Shown here: positions 9,745-17,034 of the stretch, piece by piece
How positions within the stretch are numbered: the stretch's first letter is position 1
Layout: every line of letters begins with the position of its first letter
Assembly: GCA_023397675.1 (NCBI GenBank)
Contig: JAEWTV010000106.1
Coordinates: 1 to 60,976, forward strand
Direction of reading: 5' to 3'
Origin: Bacillota bacterium
GTDB taxonomy: Bacteria; Bacillota; Clostridia; Acetivibrionales; JANLFN01
Length of the DNA stretch: 60,976 nt
Notes under the pieces: generated by a model
What the model saw: the letters and a program-made list of their open reading frames with translations, nothing else
Databases searched by the model: none
Told to the model about the DNA's origin: nothing
Made by a program: the position numbers and the translations under genes

Positions 9745-9788
9745 TAATAAGGAATTATTCTATCTTTTTAGATTAATTGGAGGTTATA

Positions 9789-11768
9789 ATGCCGGAATTT
9801 AAAATACAATCAAATTACAGTCCTTGCGGCGACCAGCCGGAGGCAATAGATAATCTTGTAAAGGGAATAAACAGAGGTTATAAGCATCAGGCCTTGATGG
9901 GTGTTACCGGTTCAGGCAAGACCTTTACAATGGCTAATGTTATAGAACGTGTACAGAAACCTACGCTTGTCATGGCTCATAATAAAACACTAGCCGCACA
10001 GCTTTGCAGCGAATTTAAGGAGTTCTTTCCAAACAACTGTGTTGAGTACTTCGTGAGCTATTACGACTATTATCAGCCTGAAGCGTACATTCCTTCAACC
10101 GATACCTATATCGAAAAGGATTCTTCAATTAATGAGGAAATAGATCGTCTGAGGCATTCTGCAACTGCTGCGCTATTTGAAAGAAGAGATGTTATAATTG
10201 TTGCCAGTGTTTCATGTATTTACGGCTTGGGTGATCCTGAAGACTATACCGACCTCATGCTTTCTCTGAGACCGGGAATGCATAAGGACAGAGACGATGT
10301 GATAAGAAAGCTTGTAGACATACAATATGAACGTAATGAGATAGAATTCAAGAGGGGCAAGTTCAGAGTAAGAGGGGATGTTCTTGAGATATTTCCCTCA
10401 AATACAGCAGATAGAGCAATAAGAGTTGAGTTCTTTGGCGATGAGATAGAAAAGATTACTGAAATAAATTATCTTACGGGTGAAATACTTGGTTCAATGT
10501 CTCATGCTGCTATTTTTCCTGCTTCTCACTATGCTACAACAAGAACTAAAATGGAAAGAGCAATTGTAACTATTGAACAGGAGCTTGAAGAGAGGCTGAA
10601 GTTGCTTAAGAGCCAGGGTAAACTGCTTGAGGCTCAGAGGCTTGAGCAGAGAACGCGTTATGACCTTGAAATGATGACGGAGGTGGGATTCTGTCAGGGT
10701 ATTGAGAATTATTCTAGGCATATAAGCGGAAGGGAACCTGGTAGCTCACCTTTTACACTTATTGATTACTTCCCGGATGATTACTTGATGATAATAGATG
10801 AATCGCATGTTACCGTATCACAAACAGGTGCAATGTACAATGGGGACAGAGCAAGGAAGGAATCACTGGTAGAGTTTGGTTTCAGGCTTCCATCGGCATT
10901 TGACAACAGGCCTCTTAACTTTAAAGAGTTTGAGGACAGGATGAACCAGGTCATATATGTAAGCGCAACACCTGCAGAATATGAAAGAAAACATTCGTCA
11001 CAGATAGTAGAGCAGATAATAAGGCCTACAGGACTTATCGATCCTGAAATAATTGTAAGGCCGGTAAAGAATCAGATAGATGACCTTATTGGTGAAATAA
11101 CCGCAAGGGTAGAGAAACAGCAGAGGGTTTTGGTTACAACTCTTACAAAGAAAATGTCTGAAGACCTGACTGATTACCTTAAGGAATTGGATTTTAAGGT
11201 AAAATACCTACATTCTGATATTGATACTCTTGAAAGAATGGAGATAATCAGAGACTTAAGACTTGGTGTTTTTGATGTGCTTGTAGGTATTAACCTGCTA
11301 AGGGAAGGACTTGACCTTCCTGAAGTGTCACTTGTAGCCATACTGGATGCAGATAAGGAAGGTTTCCTCCGATCCGAGACATCCCTTATTCAGACTATAG
11401 GTCGTGCTGCAAGAAACTCAGAGGGTAAGGTAATAATGTATGCAGATAAAATTACCGATTCAATGAGAAAAGCAATAAGTGAAACCAACAGAAGACGAAG
11501 TATCCAGATGGATTACAACCAGAAGCACGGTATTACACCTAAAACTATTGAAAAAGGTATAAGGGATGTTATTGAAATCACCAAGGTGGCTGAAGATGAT
11601 GTCAAGTATCATGTGAATAAAGATGAAAACTTTATGACTCCAGATGAGGTAAGCAAGCTTATTGACAGGCTTAAAAAGGAAATGAAAACTGCTGCATCAG
11701 ACCTGCAGTTTGAAAGAGCGGCAGAATTAAGAGACAAGATTGAAGAATTAAAGGGCAGATTAAAATAA
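9789..11768 (+). CDS. uvrB: Excinuclease ABC subunit B
   Basis: 659 residues from ATG 9789, chosen because TTGGAGGT lies five bases upstream; the TTG at 9777 is part of that site. Walker A is GVTGSGKTFT near residue 40, the damage-sensing beta-hairpin is YYDYYQPEAYIP, motif II is DESHVT, and the helicase C-terminal motifs GINLLREGLD and QTIGRAARN are present. The last 40 residues form the UVR domain (LKKEMKTAASDLQFERAAELRDKI) abbreviated here to its AAELRDKIEEL end, which contacts UvrC. Acts in nucleotide excision repair with UvrA (encoded 5 kb downstream) and UvrC (not in this window). Length and motif order are normal for the family. Confidence 0.98.
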   Translation: MPEFKIQSNYSPCGDQPEAIDNLVKGINRGYKHQALMGVTGSGKTFTMANVIERVQKPTLVMAHNKTLAAQLCSEFKEFFPNNCVEYFVSYYDYYQPEAYIPSTDTYIEKDSSINEEIDRLRHSATAALFERRDVIIVASVSCIYGLGDPEDYTDLMLSLRPGMHKDRDDVIRKLVDIQYERNEIEFKRGKFRVRGDVLEIFPSNTADRAIRVEFFGDEIEKITEINYLTGEILGSMSHAAIFPASHYATTRTKMERAIVTIEQELEERLKLLKSQGKLLEAQRLEQRTRYDLEMMTEVGFCQGIENYSRHISGREPGSSPFTLIDYFPDDYLMIIDESHVTVSQTGAMYNGDRARKESLVEFGFRLPSAFDNRPLNFKEFEDRMNQVIYVSATPAEYERKHSSQIVEQIIRPTGLIDPEIIVRPVKNQIDDLIGEITARVEKQQRVLVTTLTKKMSEDLTDYLKELDFKVKYLHSDIDTLERMEIIRDLRLGVFDVLVGINLLREGLDLPEVSLVAILDADKEGFLRSETSLIQTIGRAARNSEGKVIMYADKITDSMRKAISETNRRRSIQMDYNQKHGITPKTIEKGIRDVIEITKVAEDDVKYHVNKDENFMTPDEVSKLIDRLKKEMKTAASDLQFERAAELRDKIEELKGRLK

Positions 11769-11806
11769 TTACCAATAAACTTTTAAAACGGAATGTTTCA
11801 AGGAAT

Positions 11807-11837
11807 AAAAAAAGCTGCATATGTATGCAGCTTTTTT
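11807..11837. terminator. Bidirectional terminator between uvrB and the thiamine-uptake operon
   Basis: GCTGCAT and ATGCAGC (11814-11831) form a 7-bp stem with a 4-nt loop flanked by A-run and T-run, so it works for both convergent transcripts. Confidence 0.85.
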
Positions 11838-11844
11838 ATTAACC

Positions 11845-12594
11845 TTATATCCCTTTAAAATGTAGCAGCTTAAGTATTTCTCTCTTATAGTGTATGAACT
11901 CATCGGAGATTAAATAATCTGAAGCTCTAGGCTTTTTTGAACTAATTTTGATTTCTTCCATTATTCTTCCCGGAACCCCGGACATGATATATATTCTGTC
12001 TGAAAGCAATATCGCTTCATCAATATCATGCGTTATAAATATTGTGGGAAGCGCTATTTCGGACATTACTTCCATGTACCAGTTGTGCATTGATGTTTTG
12101 GTTATTGCATCAAGGGCACTGAAGGGTTCATCAAGCAGAGCTGCGTCACCACTGAACAGGTAAGTCCTGAGTAAGGCGGCACGCTGTCGCATACCTCCTG
12201 AAAGCTGTGACGGGTACTTGTTCTCAGTTCCCATAAGTCCGAATTTATTAAAATAACTTTGTGCCTCCATACGTGCATCTTCACTTTTTTTGCCCTTGAT
12301 TACCAATGGCAGCGAAACATTATCAATAATGCTTTTATAGGGAAGAAGCAAGTCTTTTTGTTGCATATAGCTTATTCTTCCGGGCTTTCCTGTTATATCT
12401 TCACCTTTAAGAAATACTCTGCCTTCCTCAGGTAACAGCAGCCCTGACATTACATGAAAGAGAGTACTTTTTCCGATTCCGCTGACGCCAAGAAGGCAGA
12501 CCAGTTCGTTTTCATCCAGGTGAATGGAAACATCTTCAATAATATTTGAATTGTCATATTTTTTTGTAATGTTGTTAGCTAATAATATAGTCAT
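11845..12594 (-). CDS. ABC transporter ATP-binding protein, thiamine-precursor uptake (ThiZ-like)
   Basis: 249 residues with Walker A GVSGIGKST, Q-loop MQQKDLLLPY, signature LSGGMRQRAALLRT, Walker B ALLDEPFSALD and switch His in FITHDIDEA. It belongs to the SsuB/TauB/ThiZ group of importers. It is the last gene of a minus-strand operon that begins at a TPP riboswitch (14808-14900), which points to uptake of thiamine or its pyrimidine precursor (HMP or formylaminopyrimidine). Energises the permease encoded at 13638-14420. Confidence 0.88.
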   Translation of the reverse strand: MTILLANNITKKYDNSNIIEDVSIHLDENELVCLLGVSGIGKSTLFHVMSGLLLPEEGRVFLKGEDITGKPGRISYMQQKDLLLPYKSIIDNVSLPLVIKGKKSEDARMEAQSYFNKFGLMGTENKYPSQLSGGMRQRAALLRTYLFSGDAALLDEPFSALDAITKTSMHNWYMEVMSEIALPTIFITHDIDEAILLSDRIYIMSGVPGRIMEEIKISSKKPRASDYLISDEFIHYKREILKLLHFKGI

Positions 12595-12615
12595 TTTATT
12601 CCAACTTTTAAAATA

Positions 12616-13623
12616 TTATTTTTCGGGCAGATAGTCGTTTGTAAAGCCCTGACCTGGAGCAATCTTCTTTGTTAAAACCTTGTTGTCATACAACCATGTA
12701 TAGAATGCATCCCATCTTTTCTGGTCAATTTTACCCCATTGCTTAACTTCTGCTTTGTATTGGTCTTTAAGATACATCTGCCCTTTTAATGCAAGATCCT
12801 TGTTAGTCTCAGGAACACTTTTTACAAGTACATTGACAGCATCTTCAGGATTGCTGATTGCATATTCATAGCCTTTTGCAGTTGCCTTAAGGAATTTCTT
12901 CGCTATTTCAGGATTGTCTTTTAAGAAACTATTGCTTGAAGCAAGTACAGGTGTATAGAAATCAAGAGTCGGGTTAATGTCTTTGAAAAGGAAGAAGTTT
13001 GTCTTAAGACCCGCTTGTTCGCAAGCTATGCCTTCCTGTGCGTAGTATACCCAGATGGCATCAATATTGGTTTTCAAAGCCGACACAGTATCCTCAACGG
13101 TGCTTGGAATCATTTTAACCTTGGAATAATCTCCACCATCAACAGTTATTACATTCTTCAATATAGCCTTTTCAACTGGGGCGTCCCAGGTTGCATAACG
13201 CATGTTTTCCATATGTTTTGGACTTGTAATACCTTTTTCTTTTAAAGAAATAATACCTGAAGTATTATGTTGGATGAGAGCTGCAACAGCTGTTACATCC
13301 AATGGTTTGTCGGCAGTTATTGCTGTAGCTATTTCTTCCTGAAAGCTTATTGCAAACTGTGCCTTACCGGACGCAAGCAATGGAACTGCTCCACCCTCAG
13401 GAGGCTGCTGAATATCTACATCGAGACCTTCATCCTTGAAATAACCTTTTTCCTTTGCAACATAAAGTCCTGTGTGGTTGGTATTTGGAGTCCAGTCAAG
13501 AACTACCGTTACCTTTTGAAGCTTGTCGGCTGACTTTTCAGAATTATTATCCTTAGAACAGCCTGTTAAAAATGAAAAGCATATTATAAAGCCTAAAGTT
13601 AAAGCTAAAATTCTTTTTTTCAC
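12616..13623 (-). CDS. ABC transporter substrate-binding lipoprotein, NMT1/THI5-like (ThiY-like)
   Basis: 335 residues. GTG 13623 is chosen as start since GGAGG sits eight bases upstream inside the preceding intergenic junction; an ATG at 13638 overlaps that site. Residues 1-22 are a lipoprotein signal ending in LTGC, so the mature protein is lipid-anchored on the outer face. The NMT1/THI5 pattern DWTPNTNHTGLYVAKEKGYF followed by EGLDVDI is near residues 47-75. Family members bind pyrimidine precursors of thiamine. The riboswitch upstream of the operon supports that ligand. Confidence 0.88.
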   Translation of the reverse strand: MKKRILALTLGFIICFSFLTGCSKDNNSEKSADKLQKVTVVLDWTPNTNHTGLYVAKEKGYFKDEGLDVDIQQPPEGGAVPLLASGKAQFAISFQEEIATAITADKPLDVTAVAALIQHNTSGIISLKEKGITSPKHMENMRYATWDAPVEKAILKNVITVDGGDYSKVKMIPSTVEDTVSALKTNIDAIWVYYAQEGIACEQAGLKTNFFLFKDINPTLDFYTPVLASSNSFLKDNPEIAKKFLKATAKGYEYAISNPEDAVNVLVKSVPETNKDLALKGQMYLKDQYKAEVKQWGKIDQKRWDAFYTWLYDNKVLTKKIAPGQGFTNDYLPEK

Positions 13624-13637
13624 TTTACATTCCTCCA

Positions 13638-14420
13638 TTATTTATTAAAAACTTTTTCATATTTTTTCCATGGCATTGTCCATTTTTCAATTAAACTAAC
13701 AAACCACATAAGAAATAAACTAACTAATACTATTAATAAAATAGCTGCAAACATTTTATCAAAATTAAAATTTTTTTTAACTCGGGTCATATATACCCCT
13801 AAACCATCATTACCCCCAAGCCATTCTGCTATAACAGCCCCTACTATTGAATATGAAACTGAAATTTTGAGTCCTGAAAAAAAACCATTAAGTGAGTATG
13901 GCCACTTAATATGTCTAAAAACATCAATTTTGCTTGCACCCATTGCTTTTAATAAGTTTATTGCATCAACATCAGCGCTTTTAAATCCATTTAATAGACC
14001 AATTGAGATTGGAAAAAAGCAAACAATTAATACAAGCAGAATTTTGGGAGCGGGGCCGTAACCCATCCACAATACTAATAATGGCGCTATGGCTATAACG
14101 GGTATTGTTTGCGAAATAATTAAAAGGGGGTATGTGGCCTTATGAATAAAATTGGAACTATCCATTAACAGAGCAACTAAGAAAGCTAGTATAATGCCAA
14201 GAAATAGACCTAAAAGTCCCTCGCTGAATGTTATAACAGCATGGTGTGAGATATTTCCAAAATCATTAATTAAAGCTTTAACTACATCAACTGGTGATGG
14301 CAACATGTTTGAAGGTACAACTTCAAATGACGATAGAAGCTGCCACAACAATATCAATAGTATAAGAAAAATACCCGCATACATCTTATCCTTTATGGTG
14401 TTTAGTAACTTTCTTGTCAA
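13638..14420 (-). CDS. ABC transporter permease, thiamine-precursor uptake (ThiX-like)
   Basis: Up to 260 residues with six predicted membrane segments and the EAA-loop region (LKAMGASKIDVFRHIKWPYS) that docks on the ATPase. Typical SsuC/TauC/ThiX N terminus ending in PSNMLPSPVDV. Two starts are possible: TTG 14420, which overlaps the upstream gene by 35 bp, or ATG 14384 with AAAGGA four bases upstream, which would shorten the protein by 12 residues. Gene order is thiamine-binding protein, permease, binding protein, ATPase. Confidence 0.87.
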   Translation of the reverse strand: MTRKLLNTIKDKMYAGIFLILLILLWQLLSSFEVVPSNMLPSPVDVVKALINDFGNISHHAVITFSEGLLGLFLGIILAFLVALLMDSSNFIHKATYPLLIISQTIPVIAIAPLLVLWMGYGPAPKILLVLIVCFFPISIGLLNGFKSADVDAINLLKAMGASKIDVFRHIKWPYSLNGFFSGLKISVSYSIVGAVIAEWLGGNDGLGVYMTRVKKNFNFDKMFAAILLIVLVSLFLMWFVSLIEKWTMPWKKYEKVFNK

Positions 14421-14688
14421 TTGTTAAGACACCGTCCTTTGGACTGTAGGAAATTTTTACATATGACATGACACTTGATGCACCTGCTTTAATACAAATG
14501 AGCTGGCATTGTTTAACTATCTCCATGAGCTGGTCATAGTCACCTTCTATTGTTGTTTCGAAAGGACCAACATATGTATTGAGCCCGCTGCTCTTAATAT
14601 AAGCAATTACTTCATCTACCACTCTTATAACTTCTTCTTCTCCTTCAACATGGGGGAGAACCTGAATTGCTACACTGGCATTGAACAT
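14386..14688 (-). CDS. MTH1187/YkoF-type thiamine-binding protein (DUF77)
   Basis: 100 residues from ATG 14688, with GAGGTG seven bases upstream; a GTG at 14697 lies inside that site. The small ferredoxin-like fold protein shows the family pattern ASVAIQVLP, VVDEVIAYIKSSGLNTYVGPF and ETTIEGD. Members of the family bind thiamine or related pyrimidines in the cytoplasm. It is the first gene after the TPP riboswitch and overlaps the permease gene, which supports a role in handling the imported precursor. There is no signal peptide, so it is not the extracytoplasmic binding component. Confidence 0.82.
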   Translation of the reverse strand: MFNASVAIQVLPHVEGEEEVIRVVDEVIAYIKSSGLNTYVGPFETTIEGDYDQLMEIVKQCQLICIKAGASSVMSYVKISYSPKDGVLTIDKKVTKHHKG

Positions 14689-14760
14689 TAATATCACCTC
14701 TTCAAAATTATTGATTAAATGTTAAATAGTCTGTTTTTACGTGTTTTCTAGAAAAACAGC

Positions 14761-14793
14761 AAAAACAAAAGCTGCACATAATTCAGCGCAGCC
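14761..14793 (-). terminator. Attenuator terminator of the TPP riboswitch
   Basis: On the minus strand GGCTGCGC and GTGCAGCT (14770-14793) pair over 8 bp with an 8-nt loop, followed by a T-rich run. It lies between the aptamer and the first gene, so ligand binding probably ends transcription here. Confidence 0.8.
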
Positions 14794-14807
14794 TATAATT
14801 TCGGTTT

Positions 14808-14900
14808 TTTCCTACGCCGGCATTATCCGGATCAGGTGTAAGGGTACGGAACATCGGTAGGCGTTCCATCTCAGCCGGACTCATCCAGCCCCCCTGTATA
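14808..14900 (-). ncRNA. TPP riboswitch (THI element)
   Basis: Reading the minus strand, the conserved aptamer segments occur in order: GGCTGAGATGG, ACCCTTACACCTGATC, GGATAATGCCGGCGTAGG. These are the pyrimidine- and pyrophosphate-sensing cores of the THI box. Upstream is a sigma-A promoter and downstream a terminator, so it is a transcriptional off-switch for the four-gene uptake operon. Confidence 0.96.
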
Positions 14901-14913
14901 TTCAATTATATGT

Positions 14914-14942
14914 ATTATAATCAATAAACGGCAAAAGAGCAA
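14914..14942 (-). promoter_or_regulatory. Sigma-A promoter of the TPP-riboswitch operon
   Basis: Minus-strand -35 TTGCTC (14942-14937), 17-bp spacer and a perfect -10 TATAAT (14919-14914). Transcription would start near 14907, just before the aptamer. Confidence 0.7.
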
Positions 14943-15230
14943 CAGGTGGAGAAAAATTTTTCGGTGATTTAAATGTATACTTGTATGAAGTGTTCCATTG
15001 GATGTATTCGTAAGTGTATCTTATGTTGAATATTGTGGAAGTGTTTAGTATATTAAATATCAAGATATGCAAAACAATTCTACTGTGTTGTAAGACTTGC
15101 AAAATATTTATAAAAATCTGGAATTATATCTTCCGGATTTAATAATTTGTAAAAATTTTTAATTCTTTTGAACTTTTGATTACAAAGACTACACTTAATA
15201 TATATGGTGCACCAAGGAAGGAGGATTGAT
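14943..15230. other. Intergenic region upstream of the ECF sigma gene
   Basis: No gene is seen here. A 10-bp inverted repeat with a 7-nt loop lies at 15114-15140 (AAATCTGGAA / TTCCGGATTT). The promoter of the sigma operon must lie between it and 15215, but I cannot place a convincing sigma-A or ECF -35/-10 pair. An AAGGAAGGAGG ribosome site at 15215-15224 decides the sigma start. Confidence 0.5.
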
Positions 15231-15818
15231 ATGGTAGACTCTGATTTAATAAGACGATGCCAGTCAGGTGATGAAGAGGCATTTGACTCTTTGTACAGGG
15301 CGGTTTACAAAAAAGCTTTATGGACAGCTTACCTGATAAGCGGAAACAATGATAAGGCGGAGGACGCCATTCAGGAAACCTTTTATGAATGTTTTCGTGA
15401 TATAAATAAGCTGCAAAAGACTGAATTGTTTCAAGCGTGGTTCAACCGGATACTGGTCAGAAAATGCTGGAAGCTCGGAAAACAGAAGTTCCCGATGGAA
15501 AGCCTGGACGAAGATAATAAAAGAGAGTTGAAGGATAATATCGACGTGCTTGAGGAAGTCGAAAAAAGTTTATTAAGTATCCAGGTAAAAAAAGTGATTG
15601 ATAATTTAAGTACTCCATTAAGAACAACAATAATACTGTTCTACTATAACGAATTATCAATCAAGGAAATTTCAAAAGCTATGGATTGCTTCCAGGGTAC
15701 AGTTAAATCTCGGTTATTTTATGCAAAAAAGATATTACTTAAAGAACTTGGAAAAGAGTTTCATGAGACTCAAATACCAAAAAGAAGTAATTCGAAAGAG
15801 GGGATTGTTTATGAATAA
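15231..15818 (+). CDS. ECF-family RNA polymerase sigma factor
   Basis: 195 residues from ATG 15231, seven bases after an excellent ribosome site; ATG 15204 has none. Region 2 runs over residues about 8-70 (DEEAFDSLYRAVYKKAL, then NDKAEDAIQETF), and region 4 over about 115-170 (LRTTIILFYYNELSIKEISKAM, of which LSIKEISKAM is the helix-turn-helix start, and GTVKSRLFYAKKIL). No region 3, as expected for ECF factors. Its stop overlaps the start of the next gene, a membrane protein with the layout of an anti-sigma factor, so the pair is likely cotranscribed and probably responds to a surface signal. Confidence 0.9.
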   Translation: MVDSDLIRRCQSGDEEAFDSLYRAVYKKALWTAYLISGNNDKAEDAIQETFYECFRDINKLQKTELFQAWFNRILVRKCWKLGKQKFPMESLDEDNKRELKDNIDVLEEVEKSLLSIQVKKVIDNLSTPLRTTIILFYYNELSIKEISKAMDCFQGTVKSRLFYAKKILLKELGKEFHETQIPKRSNSKEGIVYE

Positions 15819-16830
15819 GAATTCATTTCTGGATAACCAGATAAAAACTGCTTTGGTTAAGGGAGAGGATAAAATACTTATGAACTACGATCCCCTGGTA
15901 AAAGCAAAGCAAAGACTGAAAAATGAAAGTATTATAGATGGGAGGATTAGCATAATGAGTTTGTTTCATAAAAAGGGATTGAAGGTTTCCCTAACATTTA
16001 TCCTAGCGGCTATTATGTTGTGCGGGGCAATGGTAGTAGGCGCAAAGTCGTCTTTTAAAACAGATAAGATTGACTATCCGTTTGAAGATGATCAACAGGT
16101 TATAGGAAAATGGGAGGCTATAGACTTCGTAAACACCGTTAATGCCTTTGATACTAATAAAAAGACCTGGGCTAGTAAGTTGTATCTCAAGCAGCTTGTT
16201 TTTATAAAGGAAGGAAAAGTGCTGTCTTCGGTTTATGAAGGAAATGAACAACTTGTTCCCTCTGATACATGGACGAAGGGTATGGTTATTGATTCATATC
16301 AAAAAACAGCCAGTAAATATGAAATAAAGAACATAAACGGGTCCGATTATATGTTTTATGAATGGAAAACCGGGGATTATATCCTTAATGGAGTGCAGCC
16401 GAGTCTATATGTTTTAAAGAGAGTTGATAATAATGATTATTCAAGTTATACCCCCAATGTAAAGACAGATAAGATTGATTATCCATTTGCAGACGATCCA
16501 CAGGTAATCGGGAAATGGAAAAGTGTTGATTTGGTTAAAGCTATAGACAAATTTAACCCTGAAAATCGGGAGTTTAAATTTGAACTCCCTTTGACAGGAC
16601 TTAACTTTGGAGCAGATGGAGTATCATCTGAAAGTTTTGCAGATGGTACGCAACCCAGGCCTATTTCATGGACTAAAGGACTGGTGCTTAACCAAAAGAC
16701 ACTAACTGCAAGTGCATATACGATTAAAGAGATTAACGGATCCACATATATGTTCTTTGAATGGAAGAGCGGAGATTATACGAAGAGGGGAATGCAGCCT
16801 TACTATTATGTCTTGAAAAAAGAGAAATAA
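15811..16830 (+). CDS. Probable membrane anti-sigma factor with duplicated extracellular domain
   Basis: 339 residues from ATG 15811, which overlaps the sigma stop by 8 bp and has GAGGGG nine bases upstream. Residues 1-55 are charged and cytoplasmic, one membrane helix follows (VSLTFILAAIMLCGAMVVGA), and the outside part has two tandem repeats of about 115 residues. Each begins TDKIDYPFxDDxQVIGKW and ends YMFxEWKxGDY...QPxxYVLK. The repeat resembles a module I associate with the C terminus of BlaR1-type M56 sensor proteases. I infer an anti-sigma role from the layout and coupling; the cytoplasmic part shows no recognisable zinc anti-sigma motif. Confidence 0.65.
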   Translation: MNKNSFLDNQIKTALVKGEDKILMNYDPLVKAKQRLKNESIIDGRISIMSLFHKKGLKVSLTFILAAIMLCGAMVVGAKSSFKTDKIDYPFEDDQQVIGKWEAIDFVNTVNAFDTNKKTWASKLYLKQLVFIKEGKVLSSVYEGNEQLVPSDTWTKGMVIDSYQKTASKYEIKNINGSDYMFYEWKTGDYILNGVQPSLYVLKRVDNNDYSSYTPNVKTDKIDYPFADDPQVIGKWKSVDLVKAIDKFNPENREFKFELPLTGLNFGADGVSSESFADGTQPRPISWTKGLVLNQKTLTASAYTIKEINGSTYMFFEWKSGDYTKRGMQPYYYVLKKEK

Positions 16831-16849
16831 ATCTAAACTATTGACTTAA

Positions 16850-16912
16850 AAATTCGCTTAGGGCGAATTTGAAATAAAATTTCAGGCAGCTATTTTAGCT
16901 GCCTTTTATTTT
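16850..16912 (+). terminator. Tandem hairpins ending the sigma/anti-sigma operon
   Basis: An 8-bp hairpin AAATTCGC/GCGAATTT (16850-16870) is followed by GGCAGC/GCTGCC (16885-16903) with a 7-nt loop and a T-rich tail. The second is a standard terminator. Confidence 0.75.
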
Positions 16913-16923
16913 TAAATTTTACT

Positions 16924-16962
16924 CGAACAGATGTTTGCTTTTTGAAAACTATCTGGTATAAT
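16924..16962 (+). promoter_or_regulatory. uvrA promoter with overlapping LexA box
   Basis: CGAACAGATGTTTG (16924-16937) fits the Gram-positive LexA consensus perfectly. As at uvrB, the box runs into the -35 (TTTGCT, 16934-16939), 17 bp before a perfect -10 TATAAT (16957-16962). Confidence 0.85.
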
Positions 16963-17034
16963 GTATTATGGAATTGGGGAGACTCCCCAAAAGTCAAGAA
17001 GAATTACCAAATAGCATAAAGACAGGTGTATACA

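Noticed and set aside
15114..15140. 10-bp hairpin upstream of the ECF sigma gene as a terminator
   Set aside because: There is no gene for it to terminate on either strand and no strong T-run; left as an unexplained inverted repeat.
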